From an uncultured Paracoccaceae bacterium (GTDB lineage Bacteria > Pseudomonadota > Alphaproteobacteria > Rhodobacterales > Rhodobacteraceae), in the NCBI GenBank assembly GCA_947503965.1, contig CANNFU010000001.1:620001-684000 (forward strand): a DNA stretch of 64,000 bases. Reading direction: 5' to 3'. The first letter of the stretch is position 1. Each line of letters starts with the position of its first letter. The notes beneath the pieces are model-generated. The model did not search any database and was not told the origin of the DNA. It saw only the letters and a program-made list of their open reading frames with translations. Positions 59,695 to 64,000 of this stretch are shown in pieces. The position numbers and the translations under genes were made by a program.

Positions 59695-59749
59695 ACTTGC
59701 CAAGAACCCGGCAGCATGCCACGCTATCCCGGCAATGCAGGAGGTCCCC

Positions 59750-60745
59750 TTGCAGACGATTCATTCCCCTTCGCTGACCGCAACCCAGCTGCCGCAGGTC
59801 CAGGAACAGCGCAACGATGGCATCCCGCTCGATCTTGACTGGGTTATGGCCGTGCAGGCCAACACATCCGCAATCGAACGGCGCGCGGCCACCCTGCCCG
59901 GACGACGCAGCGTGAAGAAAGACCATCAGGCTGCATGGCTTTGCAAGGCGATCAGCCTGATGGACCTGACCACCCTTTCAGGGGACGATAGCGAAGGCCG
60001 CGTGCGGCGTCTTTGCGCCAAGGCGCGCCAGCCTGTCGCGCAACCACTGCTGGAAGCGCTCGGGATGCAGGGCCTGACCACCGGCGCTGTCTGCGTCTAT
60101 CACGACATGGTGCCCACCGCCGTTGATGCACTGGCCGGCAGCAACATCCCCGTCGCTGCGGTCTCAACCGGTTTTCCTGCCGGGCTGTCACCCTTCCACC
60201 TGCGCATCGCGGAAATCGGAGAAAGCGTCGCCGCGGGGGCGCAGGAAATCGACATCGTGATCAGCCGGCGACACGCGCTCACCGGCAACTGGCAAGCGCT
60301 TTATGACGAGATGAAGGAAATGCGCGAGGCCTGCGGCGATGCCCATGTCAAGGCGATCCTCGCCACCGGCGAACTCGGCACCCTGCGCAACGTCGCCCGC
60401 GCATCGCTGGTCTGCATGATGGCCGGGGCCGATTTCATCAAGACCTCGACCGGCAAGGAACCCGTCAACGCGACCCTGCCCGTGACGCTGACGATGATCC
60501 GGGCGATCCGCGACTATCAGGACCGGACCGGGATCAAGGTCGGCTACAAACCCGCCGGCGGGATCAGCAAAGCCAAGGACGCGCTGGTCTATCTGTCCAT
60601 GATCAAAGACGAGTTGGGCGACCGCTGGCTGCAACCCGACCTCTTCCGCTTCGGCGCGTCCAGCCTGCTGGGCGACATCGAACGGCAACTCGAACACCAC
60701 GTCACCGGCGCGTATTCGGCGTCCTGGCGGCATGCCATCGGATGA
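59750..60745 (+). CDS. deoC: Deoxyribose-phosphate aldolase
   Basis: A 331-residue class I aldolase that splits 2-deoxyribose 5-phosphate to acetaldehyde and glyceraldehyde 3-phosphate. The Schiff-base lysine is in ADFIKTSTGKEPV and the activating lysine in KVGYKPAGGISKAKDAL. CVYHDMVPTAVDAL and AVSTGFPAGLSPFHLRIAEI are further active-site strands. It has an N-terminal extension of about 70 residues relative to E. coli DeoC (259 residues), as in the long DeoC group. TTG 59750 is taken as start since AGGAGG lies five bases upstream; an ATG at 59735 would overlap that site. Followed by ALDH16. Confidence 0.9.
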   Translation: MQTIHSPSLTATQLPQVQEQRNDGIPLDLDWVMAVQANTSAIERRAATLPGRRSVKKDHQAAWLCKAISLMDLTTLSGDDSEGRVRRLCAKARQPVAQPLLEALGMQGLTTGAVCVYHDMVPTAVDALAGSNIPVAAVSTGFPAGLSPFHLRIAEIGESVAAGAQEIDIVISRRHALTGNWQALYDEMKEMREACGDAHVKAILATGELGTLRNVARASLVCMMAGADFIKTSTGKEPVNATLPVTLTMIRAIRDYQDRTGIKVGYKPAGGISKAKDALVYLSMIKDELGDRWLQPDLFRFGASSLLGDIERQLEHHVTGAYSASWRHAIG

Positions 60746-60769
60746 CCCGCATCCTTGCATATATGTCCC

Positions 60770-60817
60770 GCCCGGCGGCACGCCGGGCAGCCCCCGACCG
60801 CCCCCATGGGCGGGGGC
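60770..60817 (+). terminator. Tandem G+C hairpins between deoC and ALDH16 gene
   Basis: Hairpin one has an 8-base-pair stem GCCCGGCG-gca-CGCCGGGC (60770-60788). Hairpin two pairs GCCCCCG (60790-60796) with CGGGGGC (60811-60817) around an inner CCCATGGG palindrome. No run of U follows, so these may attenuate or stabilise the deoC message rather than end it. The whole 124-base gap contains no other signal. Confidence 0.45.
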
Positions 60818-60869
60818 TTCACCCCCACCCGCGGTCCGGGGCCGCCCTCAGCACTTTGGCAGCAACGCA

Positions 60870-63188
60870 ATGACCATCAAAGAAATCTTCGACACCATGG
60901 ATTACGGCCCCGCCCCCGAAAGCAGCGCAGAGGCGCTGCAATGGCTCGCCGATCGTGGCGGCATCGCGGGTCACTACATCAACGGCAAATGGGGCCCGCT
61001 GCGCGACGATTTCCCCTCCAACAACCCCGCCACCGGTGAAAAGCTGGCTGGCGTGACCAAAGGCACGGCAGAGGAAATTGACACAGCTGTGCAGGCCGCC
61101 CGCAAGGCGCAGCCTGCATGGGCCAAGTCCGGGCACAAACGCGCCCGCGTCCTTTATGCCATCGCACGCGGCCTGCAGAAACATTCCCGCCTGCTCGCCG
61201 TCATGGAAACACTCGACAACGGCAAACCGATCCGCGAAAGCCGCGACATCGACGTTCCCCTCGCCATCCGCCACTTCTACCACCACGCCGGTTTCGCCCA
61301 GCTGATGCGCACCGAACTACCCGACCGCGAACCGCTGGGCGTCTGCGGGCAGATCATCCCGTGGAACTTCCCACTGCTGATGCTCGCCTGGAAAATCGCA
61401 CCCGCACTGGCCATGGGCAACACTGTCGTCCTGAAACCCGCCGAATACACCTCGCTCAGCGCCATGGTCTTCGCCGAAATCTGCACAGAGGCTGGCGTGC
61501 CCCCCGGCGTCGTCAATATCGTCACCGGCGACGGCGAAACAGGTGCGGCGCTGGTGAACGCAGCGGTCGACAAGATCGCCTTCACCGGTTCGACAGAGGT
61601 TGGCCGCAAAATCCGCGAGGCGACCGCCGGATCAGGCAAGGCTCTCTCCCTCGAACTCGGCGGCAAATCCCCCTACATCGTCTTCGACGACGCCGACACG
61701 GACAGCGCCGTCGAAGGCTTGGTTGACGCCATCTGGTTCAACCAGGGCCAGGTCTGCTGCGCAGGTTCGCGCCTTCTGGTGCAGGAAGGTATCGCCGACA
61801 GGTTCTATACCAAGCTCAAAGCGCGCATGGACGGTCTGCGCATCGGCGACCCGCTCGACAAATGCATTGACGTGGGTGCAATCGTCGACCCGGTTCAACT
61901 CGACCAGATCAGCAAAATGGTCTGCGCCAACACCGAAGGCGAAACCTACCAAACCAAGGCGCCCAAGGGCTGTTTCTACCCACCAACCCTGATCACCGGC
62001 CTCTCCCCCGCATCAACCCTGATGCAAGAGGAAATCTTCGGCCCCGTCCTCGTCGCCACAACCTTCCGCACGCCCAGCGAAGCCGTCGAAATCGCCAACA
62101 ACACCCGCTACGGGCTGGCGGCCTCCGTCTGGTCTGAAAACATCAACCTCGCCCTTGATATCGCCCCGAAACTCGCCTGCGGGATCGTTTGGGTGAACGG
62201 CACCAACATGATGGACGCCGCGGCCGGTTTCGGTGGTGTGCGCGAAAGCGGGTTCGGGCGCGAAGGCGGCTGGGAAGGCCTCTCAGGCTACACCAAACCC
62301 AAAACCAGTGCCAAGCCGCTGAAAAAAATCGACGCATTCACCACCGAAGACGGCCACCCCGCCGACCCACTGGACCGGACAGCAAAGCTCTATATCGGCG
62401 GCAAACAGGCGCGGCCCGATGGCGGCTATTCCACCCCCGTCTACAGCTCCAAAGGCAAATTGCTTGGGCACGCCTCCAAAGCCAACCGCAAGGATATCCG
62501 CAACGCGGTTGAGGCCTGCAATGCGGCCAAAGGATGGTCCAAAACCACTGGCCACCTGCGCGCGCAAATCCTCTATTATATCGCCGAAAACCTGTCAGCC
62601 CGCGCCGACGAATTTGCAACGCGGATCAACAACATGACCGGCGGACGGACTGGCGCAGACGAGGTCGAAACCAGCATCCGCACGCTCTTCACCTATGCCG
62701 CATGGGCCGACAAATATGACGGGCAGGTGCATGGGGTCCCGATCCGGGGCGTGGCATTGGCGATGAAAGAACCCGTCAGCACCATCGGCATTCTTTGCGA
62801 CGATGCCAAACCGCTCGCCGGGCTCATCGAAACCATGGCCCCCGCCATCGCCATGGGCAACCGGACCATCATGGTCGCCAGCGAACCGTTCCCGCTGGCC
62901 GCCAGCGATTTCTACCAGGTGCTGGAAACCTCCGATGTGCCTGCAGGCGTCGTCAACATCCTGACCGGCAGCCATGCGGAACTCGCCCCGACGCTCGCCA
63001 AACATCTTGATATCGACGCGATCTGGTCCTTCTCCTCTAGCGACCTCTCGGGCGCAATCGAAAAAGCCAGCGCCGGAAACCTCAAACGGACATGGGTCAA
63101 CAACGGCACCGCTCTCGCGCCCGACACGCACAGCTACCTGCAGGCGTCAACAGAGGTCAAAAACATCTGGATCCCCTACGGCGAATAG
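60870..63188 (+). CDS. Two-domain aldehyde dehydrogenase (ALDH16 type)
   Basis: A 772-residue protein made of a full aldehyde dehydrogenase (residues about 40-490) and a second, degenerate ALDH-like domain (residues about 505-770), the layout of family ALDH16. The first domain keeps the catalytic centre: C296 in FNQGQVCCAGSR, E262 in LELGGKSP, and PWNFPLLMLAWKIAPALAMGN. The second domain has TIGILCDDAKPLAGLIETMAPAIAMGN but no catalytic cysteine. A bacterial ALDH16 from Loktanella has been studied structurally and is active. Here it probably oxidises the acetaldehyde released by DeoC, an inference from the adjacent gene. The start MTIKEIF lacks a strong ribosome site. Confidence 0.9.
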   Translation: MTIKEIFDTMDYGPAPESSAEALQWLADRGGIAGHYINGKWGPLRDDFPSNNPATGEKLAGVTKGTAEEIDTAVQAARKAQPAWAKSGHKRARVLYAIARGLQKHSRLLAVMETLDNGKPIRESRDIDVPLAIRHFYHHAGFAQLMRTELPDREPLGVCGQIIPWNFPLLMLAWKIAPALAMGNTVVLKPAEYTSLSAMVFAEICTEAGVPPGVVNIVTGDGETGAALVNAAVDKIAFTGSTEVGRKIREATAGSGKALSLELGGKSPYIVFDDADTDSAVEGLVDAIWFNQGQVCCAGSRLLVQEGIADRFYTKLKARMDGLRIGDPLDKCIDVGAIVDPVQLDQISKMVCANTEGETYQTKAPKGCFYPPTLITGLSPASTLMQEEIFGPVLVATTFRTPSEAVEIANNTRYGLAASVWSENINLALDIAPKLACGIVWVNGTNMMDAAAGFGGVRESGFGREGGWEGLSGYTKPKTSAKPLKKIDAFTTEDGHPADPLDRTAKLYIGGKQARPDGGYSTPVYSSKGKLLGHASKANRKDIRNAVEACNAAKGWSKTTGHLRAQILYYIAENLSARADEFATRINNMTGGRTGADEVETSIRTLFTYAAWADKYDGQVHGVPIRGVALAMKEPVSTIGILCDDAKPLAGLIETMAPAIAMGNRTIMVASEPFPLAASDFYQVLETSDVPAGVVNILTGSHAELAPTLAKHLDIDAIWSFSSSDLSGAIEKASAGNLKRTWVNNGTALAPDTHSYLQASTEVKNIWIPYGE

Positions 63189-63247
63189 GCTTCTTTCTTC
63201 CAAAAATACTTCGGGGGAGTCCAGGCACGGGACGGGGGCAACGCCCC
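63189..63247. repeat. Rhodobacteraceae-type intergenic repeat with hairpin
   Basis: After the ALDH16 stop comes TTCTTCCAAAAATACTTCGG, a stretch I recognise as frequent between genes in rhodobacters, followed by a GGGGC-aac-GCCCC hairpin (63235-63247). It may act in transcript ending between the two convergent genes. Confidence 0.5.
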
Positions 63248-63283
63248 ATCCAGCTCATGTCGTCGGCGCAGCCGTCCGTTTGA

Positions 63284-63955
63284 CTATTTCTTCGCGCGCC
63301 ACGTCCCCAGCCAGCGCGAAAGCCGACCCTTGCGCTCGGCGACGCCAGCCTGCACTTCATCGATATGCTCACCAGCCGCATCCAAAAGCGGATCGACCGA
63401 GCGTTCGCGGAATTGCCGCCAGGCCGCACGGACAAACAGAATTGCCGCCATCAGAAAGATAAAGAAGAAGATATTGAACCACGGGATGATCGTGACATCA
63501 GGGCCGGAAATCGTGCGGACCGCAACGGCATTGGGATAAATGCTCGCCCAGCGGATGCGCCAGCCATAATGGGTGACGACAGCCCACTCGTCACCGCGGG
63601 CCAGATTCGCCGCTTCGGCCTGCAGGTCGGCGCTGTCGAATTTGAAATACGGGGGATAGATCCACCCAGTATCTTCGTTCCGGTACACCATCACCCGGCT
63701 ACTGTCGCGCGGCACAAAGCCCAGCAGAAACGTGTTCTGCTTTTGGGTATTGATCAGGCGCAGATCGCGCGTCGGTTGCTCGGCGGCCCCGGAATCCGCC
63801 TGCGCATAGAAGATGCGGTTAAAGGGGCTGAAATCCGTACGGATAATCTCAGTTGAGGTGATCTTTACGACATCATGCTGCGGCAGGATGTAGTGGAAAT
63901 ACAGCGCCAAAACCGACAAGACCACCACACGCAGGATCGTTTTGATACGTTGCAT
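63284..63955 (-). CDS. DUF1523 family membrane protein
   Basis: A 223-residue protein of the DUF1523 family. One membrane helix lies at residues about 8-26 (ILRVVVLSVLALYFHYILP), then a periplasmic domain of about 130 residues (VVKITSTEIIRTDF, RDLRLINTQKQNTFLLGFVPRDSSRVMVYRNEDTGWIYPPYFKFDSADLQAEA). A second helix at about 160-180 (IIPWFNIFFFIFLMAAILFVRAAW) precedes a basic cytoplasmic tail. Its role is unknown. The start MQRIKTIL at 63955 puts the first helix at the N-terminus; an upstream in-frame reading reaches the window edge and is not favoured. It is convergent with ALDH16 and unlinked to it by function as far as can be seen. Confidence 0.82.
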   Translation of the reverse strand: MQRIKTILRVVVLSVLALYFHYILPQHDVVKITSTEIIRTDFSPFNRIFYAQADSGAAEQPTRDLRLINTQKQNTFLLGFVPRDSSRVMVYRNEDTGWIYPPYFKFDSADLQAEAANLARGDEWAVVTHYGWRIRWASIYPNAVAVRTISGPDVTIIPWFNIFFFIFLMAAILFVRAAWRQFRERSVDPLLDAAGEHIDEVQAGVAERKGRLSRWLGTWRAKK

Positions 63956-64000
63956 TCGAAAATCCTTAGTTTGTATTGATCGTATAGGCGATTGCCGCAA

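Noticed and set aside
1-64000. tRNA, rRNA, CRISPR array, prophage, toxin-antitoxin or restriction-defence loci
   Set aside because: Reading both strands gave no cloverleaf-like CCA-ended sequences, no regularly spaced repeats, and no recognisable defence, phage or mobile-element proteins.

Overview
The window is a chromosomal segment of about 60% G+C from an alphaproteobacterium, most likely a roseobacter-group member of the Rhodobacteraceae (Loktanella/Yoonia-like). This placement is inference. It rests on a complete beta-hydroxyaspartate cycle operon, a C-P lyase operon with Rhodobacteraceae-style PhnE and phn acetyltransferase genes, a PuuD-type urate oxidase with a PuuE-UraD fusion, a two-domain ALDH16 next to deoC, and familiar palindromic intergenic repeats. 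I see no rRNA, tRNA, CRISPR array, IS element, prophage or replication origin. The window is almost entirely metabolic and transport genes, tightly packed in operons with many ATGA overlaps.

Layout. 1-3151: siderophore uptake, with three tandem periplasmic binding proteins (the first cut by the window edge) and a FhuF-like ferric reductase. 3361-9506: a VOC protein, a GntR regulator with a perfect palindromic operator, a ribbon-helix-helix protein, and an operon coding for a second VOC protein, a Tat-exported small dehydrogenase subunit, a GMC flavoprotein, a beta-propeller (sorbosone/PQQ-type) dehydrogenase and a dihaem cytochrome c. This looks like a periplasmic respiratory oxidation module of unknown substrate. 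9643-13927: GntR regulator, AMP-forming acyl-CoA ligase, ThDP enzyme and an SDR gene with a large in-frame internal deletion. 14066-16407: TPP riboswitch and thiM-thiE-thiD. 16472-17821: an ABC1/UbiB-type kinase. 17818-21797 (minus): CaiD-like hydratase, NDP-forming CoA ligase and acyl-CoA dehydrogenase, probably for carnitine or gamma-butyrobetaine.

21866-34453: phosphonate use. phnGHIJKLN and phnM encode C-P lyase, phnF is the divergent repressor, phnCDE1E2 is the transporter, and there is a hexapeptide acetyltransferase. Two plus-strand genes sit inside the minus-strand operon: a DUF1045 gene and a small membrane protein. 34860-40247: bhcR divergent from bhcABCD, with twin near-identical palindromes between them. 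40292-45812: purine catabolism (NCS2 permease, AllA, PuuE-UraD, LysR, PuuD). AllA releases glyoxylate, the substrate of the neighbouring BHA cycle, so the two loci form a plausible nitrogen and carbon scavenging unit.

45834-53417: maltose/alpha-glucoside locus (MalK, LacI regulator, GH13 glucosidase, MalE, MalF, MalG), bracketed by two copies of one palindrome. 53461-56479 (minus): DUF4153-type membrane protein with a response regulator and histidine kinase. 56613-58001: ArsR, SRPBCC and glutathione S-transferase genes. 58006-63188: rpe, an AraC regulator, deoC and ALDH16, suggesting pentose/deoxyribose use. 63284-63955: a DUF1523 membrane protein.
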